Below the pieces are notes generated by a model. The model saw only the letters and a program-made list of their open reading frames with translations, did not search any database and was not told where the DNA came from. Of a stretch of DNA of 24,275 bases, positions 9,440 to 18,500 are shown in pieces. The translations under genes and the position numbers were made by a program. Location of the stretch: positions 1 to 24,275 of the forward strand of contig JAVKOQ010000609.1 in the NCBI GenBank assembly GCA_031835245.1, given 5' to 3'. The first letter of the stretch is position 1; each line of letters opens with the position of its first letter. Origin of the DNA: Balamuthia mandrillaris. Its lineage: Eukaryota; Discosea; Longamoebia; Balamuthiidae.

Positions 9440-9717
9440 GCTTCTCTGCAGCTGGTTTGGAAGGAGAGAGAGGGGGGAGGAGGAGGAGGAGGAGGAGGAG
9501 GATACTGAGCTTTCTCAGTAGGGAGCAACAACTGCCAGTTGGGTTCCTTATTTTTGGTTTTTTGGGAGCAGCAGGAAAGGTGGCCAACTTGTGCGCACAA
9601 TATGGTTGAGGGGTCCTTCGGAGGTATGCAGAAGCTTGGTTCGCGTCGACGCGATAGCAGGTAGATTGTTTCTGTCGACGCACTTTGTTGGTGCGGTTTC
9701 TTCCCGCCACCAGCGTT
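9440..9717. promoter_or_regulatory. Divergent promoter, SPF45 / leucine-rich-repeat gene
   Basis: These 278 bp lie between two opposed start codons. A GGA trinucleotide run lies at about 9475-9502 on the plus strand. A perfect 12-bp palindrome CGCGTCGACGCG sits at 9642-9653, and a second GTCGAC at 9674-9679 is followed by GCAC. The remaining sequence shows nothing recognisable. The motif is shared with the other two divergent promoters in the window. Confidence 0.45.
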
Positions 9718-10971
9718 ATGGAAGAGGAGGAGGACCACAGCAGGCATGTTAGCCCTGAGGATATCGAAGAAGCAGAGCGGAAGGTCTTGCAGTGCCTTCA
9801 GCTGAAAGATAAGGCGGGCACCCTCTCGTTGTCCAACCTACGGCTGCGCAGGCTGCCACCCGCCACTTGGGGACTCCACTTCATTACCAGCCTCAACCTC
9901 TCCAACTGCTTCCTCCGCCATGTGCCTCCTCAGATCTCCTCCCTGACCAACCTCGAGGTGCTCGACATGCGCTTCAACGACCTCACCACGCTTCCTCCCG
10001 AGTTTGGCGCCCTGCGCAAGCTGCGCACCGCCTTTCTCTCCCAAAACAAGCTGCGCAGCTTCCCTGGAAAAGCGCTCTCTCACCTTCACTCCCTCAGCTA
10101 CTTTTCCCTCTACGAGAACCTGTTGGAGGAGCTGCCCTGGCAGGTGGGCCTCCTGACCAAGCTCACCACGCTCTGGCTCTATAACAACAGGCTGAGCAGC
10201 CTGCCGCTGACACTGCTCTCCCTCAAGGACTCTCTGCAGAACTTTAGCATCCATGTGAACCCTTGTCACTACGGCTCTGCTCATTCTATCATGCTTAGCG
10301 CTCACCAAAGCAACGCCAGCGCTGCTGCTTCTTCCACAAATTATTTGGAGTTTTTGGCGGATGAAAGTGGGTACGGTGCTGCCGCTGCGGCAGCTAGCCA
10401 AAGCAGCGAGCAACAAGAGAACGAAAGTGCCAATGCAACACGGCTGCAAAAGTTGCTCAACTGCAAACGCGCAACGCTGCCAACGTTGGTGGATCTATGC
10501 TGCGCAGCTGCCAAAAAAGAGTTGCTACGGAGGTGTAAAGAACTCAAAGAGGCTGAAGAAGGCGAAAAAGAGGAGGAAGAAGATGAAACAGAGAAAGAGA
10601 ATGGTGATAAAGGAGAGGAAACCAAAGCAAAGAAACAACCTTACGTGGACCAATGGCAGGTCTCTGCTAAAGAACTCAGCAGCGACGAGGAGGCTCTCTT
10701 CATTGATGAGGTCACGAAGCTATCCTTGCCCCTCGAGCTGAAAGAAAAGCTGATAACGGACGGCAAAGAGCTCTGTTGGCGTTGTCACACTATCATTTGT
10801 GGCCACATTACTCACGACTGCCTATTCAAATGCAACTTCATGAAGGAGGTTGTCCGCATGCATACCCGCTGCTGTTATCGTTGCTTTATTGCATTAATGA
10901 GCCTATCAGCAGAGGCCATATCAAGTTCTGCAACCATGATGAGCCCTTCAGCATTAGTACCTTTTGGTTGA
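9718..10971 (+). CDS. Leucine-rich-repeat protein with Cys-rich C terminus
   Basis: The frame as read from ATG 9718 gives 417 residues in one exon, the only intronless protein gene here. An acidic N terminus is followed by about six LRRs of the LxxLxLxxNxLxxLP kind (LEVLDMRFNDLTTLPPEFG, LTTLWLYNNRLSSLP). Then comes an Ala/Ser-rich linker, a Glu/Lys-rich helix, and a Cys/His-rich end (CWRCHTIICGHITHDCLFKC) that may bind zinc. The LRR part is clearly GC-richer than its surroundings. The last 35 or so residues are doubtful, because a neighbouring frame stays open to 11039 and an unseen intron may change the C terminus. No specific orthologue is claimed; the LRR class suggests a protein-binding scaffold. 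Confidence 0.75.
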   Translation: MEEEEDHSRHVSPEDIEEAERKVLQCLQLKDKAGTLSLSNLRLRRLPPATWGLHFITSLNLSNCFLRHVPPQISSLTNLEVLDMRFNDLTTLPPEFGALRKLRTAFLSQNKLRSFPGKALSHLHSLSYFSLYENLLEELPWQVGLLTKLTTLWLYNNRLSSLPLTLLSLKDSLQNFSIHVNPCHYGSAHSIMLSAHQSNASAAASSTNYLEFLADESGYGAAAAAASQSSEQQENESANATRLQKLLNCKRATLPTLVDLCCAAAKKELLRRCKELKEAEEGEKEEEEDETEKENGDKGEETKAKKQPYVDQWQVSAKELSSDEEALFIDEVTKLSLPLELKEKLITDGKELCWRCHTIICGHITHDCLFKCNFMKEVVRMHTRCCYRCFIALMSLSAEAISSSATMMSPSALVPFG

Positions 10972-11085
10972 TGCTCAAAAGCTTCTTTCAGTTTGTTTGT
11001 TGGCCTTCTCGTTTATTTTTTTGTACATTTGTTTTTTGAAATAAGTGCGGAGTAACAAGCACACCGTTTTGCTTACTGCTGGCCA

Positions 11086-11106
11086 GCCAATCCCCATGGG
11101 ATTGGC
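11086..11106. repeat. Nine-bp inverted repeat upstream of the tRNA gene
   Basis: GCCAATCCC (11086-11094) and GGGATTGGC (11098-11106) form a perfect hairpin with a CAT loop. Each arm carries CCAAT on one strand. It lies 86 nt before the tRNA 5' end. It may be a hairpin, a paired CCAAT element or chance. Confidence 0.5.
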
Positions 11107-11192
11107 GCAATTTTACCTCGCCACAGCACAACAACCAAAGAGGGAGCAGCGCTCATGAAGTGTGCAAGCAGAGGGAAACTAAAATCATCGTC

Positions 11193-11265
11193 GGGGGTGT
11201 AGCTCAGATGGTAGAGCGCTCGCTTAGCATGCGAGAGGTAGCCGGATCGATGCCGGCCTCCTCCA
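11193..11265 (+). tRNA. trnA-AGC: tRNA-Ala (anticodon AGC)
   Basis: The 73-nt cloverleaf has acceptor GGGGGTG/CTCCTCC, D stem GCTC/GAGC, anticodon stem CTCGC/GCGAG around TTAGCAT (AGC at 11226-11228), T stem GCCGG/CCGGC and discriminator A73. The alanine identity pair G3:U70 is present. Position 6:67 is a U:U mismatch in the acceptor stem. Internal A box (TAGCTCAGATGG) and B box (GGATCGATGCC) are visible, and there is no intron. CCA is not encoded. Confidence 0.96.
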
Positions 11266-11269
11266 ATTC

Positions 11270-11275
11270 TTTTTT
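11270..11275 (+). terminator. RNA polymerase III terminator of tRNA-Ala
   Basis: A run of six T residues begins five bases after the discriminator base, the usual place and form of a Pol III stop. Confidence 0.85.
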
Positions 11276-11325
11276 AAAAGCGTGGATTACTTTTTTTTTT
11301 TGTGAATCAACGTGGTGTGTTGTGT

Positions 11326-12229
11326 TCAGGTCTTGACGCTGCCACCAAAGCCAGTGGGCAGGCCCATCGCCGCAAGCATACGAGTTTCTTCATCTTCCCC
11401 CTCCTCCTCCTCTCGTTTTTCTTCATCTTCTTTTTCTTCCCGCTCTGTTTTGTGGTCATTCTCGTCATCTTTCCTTGGTGCTGTCGTTTTGGCGGTTGTT
11501 GTGTTGCTGCTCTCTCCGTTCCTCCCATCTTTCTTGCGTCGCTTTCTCTCCTTTCTCTCCTGCTTCTTTCGTTCTTCTTCCTCTCGCAGTCGTTCCATTC
11601 GGTCCTCGAAATCTGAGAGTTAAAAGCGGTAAGTATGCAGAAGATAGTCCACAATGGAAAAATTGAAACAATCAAAGAAGTACAATACCATATTTCTTTC
11701 GTTCTTCCTCTTTCTTTCGTTTGCCCAATTGCAGTCGTTGCCTCACCTGTTCCAAAGAGGACCTTTCTGTCCGCATCGAATATCCCAAGGCTCTTAGATC
11801 TGAAACAAACACACACAAAAAAGAGCACAAAGAAAGAGACAGTCAGCAAAACGACAAACAACCAACATCCCAACAAAAGGCAAGGAAAGTACGTTTTTTG
11901 CCATTGATGTGATCCAAGAAATTGGCAGAGTCTTTCACGACACAATCACAAACGTCGCAGTAGTAGCCTCCCTGTTGGGAGAGAGGGGTGGCAGCATTGA
12001 GCGCCACCGACTTGCCCAGCTGCGAGTCCAATGTCACCTCGTAGTCCCTGGCCTTGAGAGGGAGACGAGGGAGGTCCGGCCGGTAGTCCTTGTGCGCGGG
12101 GTGGTCCCTCTCGGGCTCCACCTCCTCGGCCTCCAGTTTCTCTCTCTCCAAGGCCCTCTTGGCAAAGTACTCTTTGTCCCATTTTTTACGAAACGTGTTC
12201 ACGTCCCTGCTTTCCTTTGGTTCCTCCAT
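11326..12229 (-). CDS. ZMAT2: ZMAT2/Snu23, U4/U6.U5 tri-snRNP zinc-finger protein
   Basis: Snu23 is a spliceosomal B-complex protein near the U6/5' splice-site helix. Exons are 12229-11893, 11799-11689 and 11612-11326; 735 nt, 244 residues, both joins in phase 1. The U1-type C2H2 finger is intact: C91, C94, H107 and H113 in [25 protein letters not shown]-like order, with H113 split across the first intron. Upstream FRKKWDKEYF and DYEVTLDSQLGK, and downstream LGYSMRTERSSLEQV and YDFEDRMERLREEEE, match the human protein. The Lys/Glu-rich tail ends GLPTGFGGSVKT, like the human GFSGFGSTKK end. The stop codon lies about 60 bp from the oppositely transcribed tRNA, so its 3' UTR may run antisense through the tRNA. 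Confidence 0.95.
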
Positions 12230-12552
12230 GAGCCCACAACAACACAGAAGAAAGAAAACTGTTTCTTGCTATGTGTGCTACGTCGTTTTGGTGGTTTGCC
12301 TCTCCTCCTCCTCCTCCTCCTCCTTCGTCTTCTCTAACTAGCTTTTCTGTTTTCTTTTTTTTGGTTTGGGCTTTTTCTTCTCCCATAATTAAAATTTTAG
12401 GTGTCGACATATGCATGTTCTGAGCTCCAATGGTGCAGTAAAAAAGCAGAAATTGAGCTGAGCACCAGGAAGATGGCCTCAGAAAAAGGAAATATTCGAA
12501 ACACCAAAAAAGTAGAGAGAAAAAAGAAAACAAAAAAAACAAAGAAGAAGGA
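12230..12552. promoter_or_regulatory. Divergent promoter, ZMAT2 / YIPF3
   Basis: These 323 bp lie between opposed start codons. T-rich on the left and A-rich on the right, so each gene has a purine-rich leader on its sense strand just before its ATG. GTCGAC lies at 12403-12408 in GGTGTCGACATATGC, next to an AT-rich stretch (AATTAAAATTTT). No clear TATA box; the other bases show nothing recognisable. Confidence 0.45.
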
Positions 12553-13530
12553 ATGAACAGCCAGCTGACGGACAGGAATGGAGGAGGAGGAGGAGGAGAG
12601 GGCTGGTACAAGCCCACGGAGGAAGAGATGGCAGAGATCTCTGTGGACGTGAGGGGCTTTGGGCAGGATGAAGAGGGCGCTGCAGCAGGAGGCTCTTCCT
12701 CTGGCGCGTTCAGCTTCTCTGACAATCAACTGGTTTATCAAGTTGCAGGAAGGGTCTGTTTCTGCTGCCCCCCCCCCCTTTTTCCCTTTACCTTTCTTTT
12801 CTTTTCACTTGTTTCTTGTTGGCTGACGAAAGATGCTTTTGTGATTTTGATGTGTAACCACCTGACTGGCTGATAGGTGTTTGAAACGGCCAAAAATCAA
12901 AGCCTGTTGAACCTGAGTGGCTACTTGGACCACATTCGACCTTACTTTGATGTAGAACCTAAAACCGTTGCCAGGAGGTGTGTTTGTTTTCAGAAGCTCC
13001 CTGCATGCTGTTGTTCTTGTTCTTGTTCTTGTTCTTCTTCTTGTTCTTGTTCTTGTTCTTCTTCTTCTTCTTTTTGTTCTCCTCTCATACTCATTTTCTT
13101 GTAATAATTGTGGTGGTAAGACTCGGGCGCTCATTGGTGCCACGACCCTCTTCAGAGCTTTTGGAAGGCTCACCCGATCTGTATGGCCCTCTAGTGCTGG
13201 TGCTCACCCTTGTCGCCGTTCTCTTGATGGAAATGAAGCTCAACCATGTCTCCGTTGTACGATCCTCTTTTCTATCCCTCTCTTCTCTCTCTTTCTCTCG
13301 TCTCTTTCTTGCTCATTCTCTCTTTCTTTCGTTCTCTCTATGTGGAAAAAAAAGCAAAGCATTAACACTCAATTTATCCCTTTGAATAATGAAGAAAGAA
13401 GGAACGTTGATGGGAACATCGTTTGCAGTGTGCTTCACGTATTGGTTGGTCGCTTCGTTCGTCTGTAAATTCATCGCCTACCTTTGCTCAATGCAACTCA
13501 GCACCCTCGAGGCTCTTGCTCTTATTGTAC

Positions 13531-13567
<37 letters not shown>

Positions 13568-13962
13568 GTTCTCTAAAATAACAAACAAAAAGGGATATGG
13601 CTTATTTGGATATTGCATAACGTTAACATTGCATTGCTTGTCCTCTTTACTGTCTCTCATTTCGCTGTTTGTGGTGGGAGGTCTCTCCTCTGCCACTCTT
13701 GTACGCATCCCCCTTTTCGTTTTCTTGCTTATCTATTCTCATCCCTTCGTCTTCTTCGTTCTTCTCCCCCTCCTCCTCTTCTCCTTCAAAAAAAAAAAAA
13801 AAGGGAGCAGTTTTCTTTGGCCAAATCAAAAATAGCAACAAGATGTATGCAATGGTGGCTGGTGGCTGCGTCTTTGCCCTTCACTTCTTGTTCCTGGCCT
13901 ACCTTAGATACTTTTATTCTGCGTTCTATGACGCTGCCGCCGATGCCTTCAAACAGATTTAA
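12553..13962 (+). CDS. YIPF3: YIPF3, Yip1-domain Golgi membrane protein
   Basis: YIPF3 is a multi-pass protein of the early secretory pathway that pairs with YIPF4 in animals. Six exons: 12553-12753, 12877-12977, 13121-13256, 13395-13526, 13593-13700 and 13804-13962; 837 nt, 278 residues. Matches to human YIPF3: IRPYFDVEP (residues 87-95), DLYGPLVLVLTLVAVLL, KEGTLMGT, FIAYLC, LALIGYGLFGYCI, VVGGLSSATL and ALHFLFLAYLRYFY. The stretch between the last two blocks has the same 27-residue spacing as in human, which supports the odd poly(A)-AG acceptor of intron 5. The N terminus is Gly-rich and acidic. The long human lumenal C-terminal tail is absent. Four of five acceptors are AAG. Confidence 0.93.
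13011..13080 (+). repeat. TTGTTC/TTC repeat in YIPF3 intron 2
   Basis: TTGTTC hexamers grade into TTC triplets, pyrimidine-rich on the sense strand, within the 143-nt intron 12978-13120. Confidence 0.9.
13534..13565 (+). repeat. CT microsatellite in YIPF3 intron 4
   Basis: About 16 CT units begin seven bases after the GTACACTT donor start; the intron then turns A-rich and ends in AAAAAG. Confidence 0.95.
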
Positions 13963-14020
13963 GAGGGCAATGTCACATTGCTATTGCTTTTTCTGCTTCT
14001 TTCTTTTTCTTTTTAACAAA

Positions 14021-14026
14021 AATAAA
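14021..14026 (+). terminator. AATAAA poly(A) signal, YIPF3
   Basis: Canonical AATAAA 58 nt after the YIPF3 stop and 82 nt before the next start codon on the same strand. Confidence 0.55.
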
Positions 14027-14107
14027 CCTAAAAAAGGACAAACCGAACGCCTCTTCAGCAAACAAAAAAAAAAAAGGGGGGGAATCAGACAAAGGAGAAG
14101 TACAAGG

Positions 14108-15434
14108 ATGTGTGGCCCACCAAACTGCCTCTTGTGCGAGCCTCGCTTTATGCAAAAGCTGAAGGAAGACAGGTTGACCCAAATATGGGTTCTTCTTTGG
14201 ATGCCTCTTCTGATTCTCTGGTTTATCTATTTGGGATTCGCTTTTGACAAACTGGTTCATAGCGAACAAGACCAAACCTTTGAGCTGAAGATGCACTTAA
14301 AGAACCCTACCTCGTTTCCTGCTTGGACTGTCTGTCCTTCCTCTTCCTCTTCCACCATTACCTTCAAGAACTGCACGTTGGGAAATAACAACACTCAGCT
14401 GACGCCAAAGTTGGCCAGCAACAATTGTACCACTTACTTCACTGACAGGAAGATTAAAGCGGGAGAGGGCCACGCTCAGTGTAACTTTGTCTTTGCCGAA
14501 CCCAACCAAAGTGGTTATGTCTATGTTCATCACCACACTGTACGTTTCTAAACCTGTTAAATGTATTCTCGTTGCTTTCATAAGCACACTCAGTAGTTCT
14601 GTTCTTTTGCTGTTACAGTACAATCACCTCTTTGAAAACAAGACCGTAGAACAGGCTATCACCAGCCTCTCTACCATTCCAAACGGCCTCTTCATTATTC
14701 GTACGAATTATATTTTTTATTGGGTGATTGAACAGAACCTAACCAAACTTTACGCGCTACAATGCTTTTTTTTTGTTTTGATAGCCATCAAGACCAACGA
14801 CTACAGCGAAGCCTACTGGAAGAGGTAAAGCGTAGCGCCTGCTCGTTCAGTACTCAATCTTTTGTTGTCCATTATCGGTCCCTCTCTGATAGATATGTGA
14901 AATGACAGGATAAAGTACTATTTCCTGGATGGACCAACCTACACCGGCTACGAACGTTTAGACTTTGACGAGAACCCGTTAGTATTGTTTTTTTTTACAT
15001 CTTTCTTTGTGTTGAGTTGTTTTGTGAAGTTTGTTTTTTTCAACCTGACCGATCATTCTTTTGGCAAAGGACTCTCCTTACATTGAACGCCACATCCTCG
15101 GGCTTTGTCCTTAAAGTTGGAGGTATGATACCTCTCTTTCATTCATTTACTTTTGCTCACCATTGTCGTTGAACAACAAGACTATTGGGAAAACCATTAC
15201 CAACAGGTTCAATGGTACAGCGGCTATGATTTTTGGTACTTCATGGGAATGTTGGGAGGTTCCTCCTTCCTCCTTTTGATGCTGCACACGTGTGCCTTTT
15301 ATCCCTTCAAGCGCTTATTGGAGAGTGACGAAGAGGGGGCCACTGCAGCTTACACCAGATCCGCCTCTACTTATACCACTGACTCTCCTGCTGTTGGCTC
15401 CAGTGGTGTTGGTGGTGGTTATGGTTCGTTGTAA
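14108..15434 (+). CDS. Two-membrane-segment glycoprotein, possible small ENaC/ASIC-like channel
   Basis: Six exons: 14108-14539, 14619-14700, 14785-14824, 14909-14977, 15070-15122 and 15181-15434; 930 nt, 309 residues. A short Cys-containing cytosolic N terminus (CGPPNCLLC) precedes membrane segment 1 at about 27-46. A lumenal or outside region of roughly 190 residues follows, with several N-glycosylation sequons (NCT, NNT, NQS, NKT, NAS) and few Cys. Membrane segment 2 follows (WYFMGMLGGSSFLLLML), then a Ser/Thr/Gly-rich tail. FPAWTVC (about 70-76), just after segment 1, resembles the FPAVTIC motif at the same place in ENaC/ASIC channels. GGSS in segment 2 could play the part of their G-X-S filter. 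The protein is much shorter than known members, and the Cys-rich core is missing. It may instead be a lineage-specific receptor or adaptor. Confidence 0.7.
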
Positions 15435-15464
15435 AACACAACAAACGAAAAAAAAATACAAAAC

Positions 15465-15511
15465 AATAAACAACAAAAAATTCGACAAGGGGGAAAAACT
15501 GGTGTAATAAA
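15465..15511 (+). terminator. Two AATAAA signals after the two-membrane-segment gene
   Basis: AATAAA at 15465-15470 and 15506-15511, 31 and 72 nt after the stop, within the 138-bp gap to the convergent HUWE1 gene. Confidence 0.5.
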
Positions 15512-15572
15512 CAAGAGAGACAACAACAGAGATAGATAGAGAGAGAAGAGAACAAAGAGGGTGGATAAACAA

Positions 15573-18500
15573 TTAGACAAAACCGAAGCCTTCAGTCTCT
15601 CGAATGGCAAACTCCAAGGCCTCCTTTAACCGCTCGTAGGTGTCATACTGGGGAAGGTCCAACTGGTTGAAGCAGGTATGCGCAGAGGGCAACGATCCCT
15701 TATTATACGACTTGTGTATTTGGAACTTTTGAGGTCCACTGATGCCTCGCAGGCTCTTGAAGCCATCGATAGGAACGCGGGATGTTCCGGTGACGAACTG
15801 GAGGAGCTTGGCCTTCTCCTCCTCTCCAAAGGAGCGAACGGCATTCCAAAACCACTGAATTTCTTGGTCGTTCTCTGTGAATCCGGTGTAGACGGTGTTA
15901 TCCTTGAGGTCGTCGACGTCGATCTCTGGGAGGCCAGAGATGAGCAGCTCCAGCTCCATCTCGTTAAAGATAGAGATAAGCTGCTTAGGAATGACTTCGT
16001 GGAAGCCCTCCAGGAAGGCTTGGATCTGACTCTTGATGGAGGTCGTCATGCGCATTTCGGTCACCAGCCTCACATACTCGACTTTGTTGTCTTCGGTGAC
16101 TCTGATGGACTTGCCGCCATCTTTTAACTCCACAACTTTCATCGTACCAAAGTCGTCGATCTCAGTGGAGAAGGTGAGGTCGTCTAACACACCAGTGATG
16201 TCGTTGTCTAGGATCCACTTGAGGTTCTTGTAGTACTCAGGGTCGATGGCCTCCATGTCATCCGGACGGACGGACACGCCCAACATGTGCTTATAGAAGC
16301 TGCGAGTGAAATGGCAGGGGAGGTATTGACCATCAAAGATGGCTTTACCGATTACCCTTCCCACAAACTTGAAGTAGCTCAAGTGATCGGGGTTGATGTA
16401 AGAGGAGCGGTTTGGTTGGAAGGTACTGTTGTCCTGCGCCGTCGCTATGAAGAGAGCATAGTTGGCATTAAACATCTCCTTGGCGAGCGTCTCATACCAC
16501 TCGCGGCTGACACCGCCGGCGTCCACTCCCTCCTCGTTTTGGAACTGGACAGAGAGGCGGCCGCGGAGCTCCTCGGGAGTCCTGTTTCGCATTTGTTGGT
16601 AGGAGTCCTCAAAGACTCGCTTCCTTCGCACGCGCAGACGGCAGCCGCCGTAGTAGCTCCTTTCTTTGAGCTTCTGCAACTGGGAGCGGAAGTATGCGCG
16701 TTTGTTGTCAAAGTCGAGAGCCCATGGATACTTCAGCAACACTTTGAAGGAGCCATGCAGCAGTGAAGGATTTTGTCGTACCAACTCATTCAACAAATGC
16801 CTTTTGCCAGAAAATAATATTTGAGCAACTGCCGCAGAGAGAAGAAGAAGAAGAAGAAGAAGAAGAAGAAGAAGAAGAAGAAGAAGAAGAAGAAGAAGAA
16901 GAAGAAGAAGAAAAAATATACCTGTAATTCTCAGCGAAACGAACAAAGCGTGTTTGCAGTTCCGTAAGATTTTGGATGCTTGCTGACCGAGACAGAGAAC
17001 TACTCGAGAGAGTCAAGAGAGAGGGTGATCGCCGTATGCCTCCCGTAGAAGACGTCAACGAAGGAGACGTGGAAGCCCCTCCCTCCACTATTGCCGCCAG
17101 ATTATAGCTGCTAGGAGATCGCTTCACCGGAGCAGGCTCATTGGCATTCACAACAAAGAACACCTCTATAATGGGCAACAAGAGGCTGGCCGTCGGCGAT
17201 GTCTTGGCGTCCTTGTCCTTGGCTCGTTCCTTACCTTTGTCTTTCTTTGGAGGAGTTAGAGCCTTGCCACCTTGTCCTGTGGATTTCTCTCTCTCTGCCT
17301 CCTCGTTTAGGGTATCCAAGCAACTCTCCAGCGCGTCCCAAAGTGGATCCAGCTGCAAGCTAGCAAGATAGTCCTCGGAGGGCTTGAAGACAGCGCCGTC
17401 ATCAAAGCTATGCAGAGTGGGCAGGCTAACGATGGTCTTCACAATACGCAACAAATTAACCTCGTTGACGGTGGAGGTAGTCGACAGGATCAGCGAAGGA
17501 TGGTTGCTCTTCTCCAGCTCGCTATGCAGCATGCGCAGGTTCTCCATTACCACTTCTCCCATCTTCTGGGCGGCGTGGGTTAGCGCCTTCAACAGCACTT
17601 CAAGGTTGGGTTTGTTGGCGGCAAGGTTGGACAGAATCACAGTTGTATGTTTTGCGGTTTGCTCGTTGCAGTGCTCCAAAGCCAGCACGTTCACCAAGCA
17701 GTGAAGCTCTTTGGGAGGGATAAAAGGGCAGAGCTCCTGCAAAGTTAGTTCCTTCTTCGTTGCTTCCTTCCTTTCCTCCTCGTTGACCTTTGTTGCTTCC
17801 TCGCTACTACTGGCAGCAGCAGCAGTCTCAGTTTCCATTGGTGTTGTTGAAGCTTGGGCAGTGCCTTCTTGTGTGGCAGTCATCGTTGAAGATTGGGCAT
17901 CAGATGTGGAGGAGCTTGCTGTGGAAGCAGAGGCATCGGCAGAAGCAGTCTCTTGCTTCTTTTGCTGCCTCTCACGCTCTTCACGCTGCCTCTGCTCGCG
18001 TTCCTCCTTTTCCTTCTTCTCTGCGCGCAGCTTCTCTTCTTTGGCCCTGCGTCGTACCAACGGCTGTATGGCCAACGACAACAGTTGGAGTAGCTGGCTT
18101 AACTGAGCGGTGCTCTTCTGGAATTGACTGATACCTAACAGGCTCAACAATCTAACAAGAGGGCACCACTCAGCCTTCTCGAGCTGGCGGAATTCCATCA
18201 CAGCTTCCTGATTACCTTCACCCTCTAATTTGGCCAGCTTCTGGTCTGCGCCTATGATGAAGTCTGCAATGCGGGGGTTGTTCTTGGCAAGGTGGCACAG
18301 GATTTCCAATACACGCCTTGAGACAATGGAAGGAGGATGCTCTCCTGTATGCATGAACACGCTAATTCCGCCAGGAGATAGAGCTGAGTGTGTGGGCTCT
18401 TCCAAGGGAGAAAAATCGGAGGAAGCAGAGCGAGAAGGAAGCTGTGCGAGAGCTTCCTTGAAGGATTTGGCAGAGCTGTCTCCAGCTAGAAGCGTGGAGG

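Noticed and set aside
11193-11275. tRNA-like sequence as the head of a SINE
   Set aside because: It is a full cloverleaf with a Pol III stop directly after it; no tRNA-unrelated body, A-tail or target-site duplication follows.
12769-12779. C homopolymer followed by T run as a regulatory element
   Set aside because: It lies in YIPF3 intron 1, is short, and matches the general pyrimidine content of introns here.
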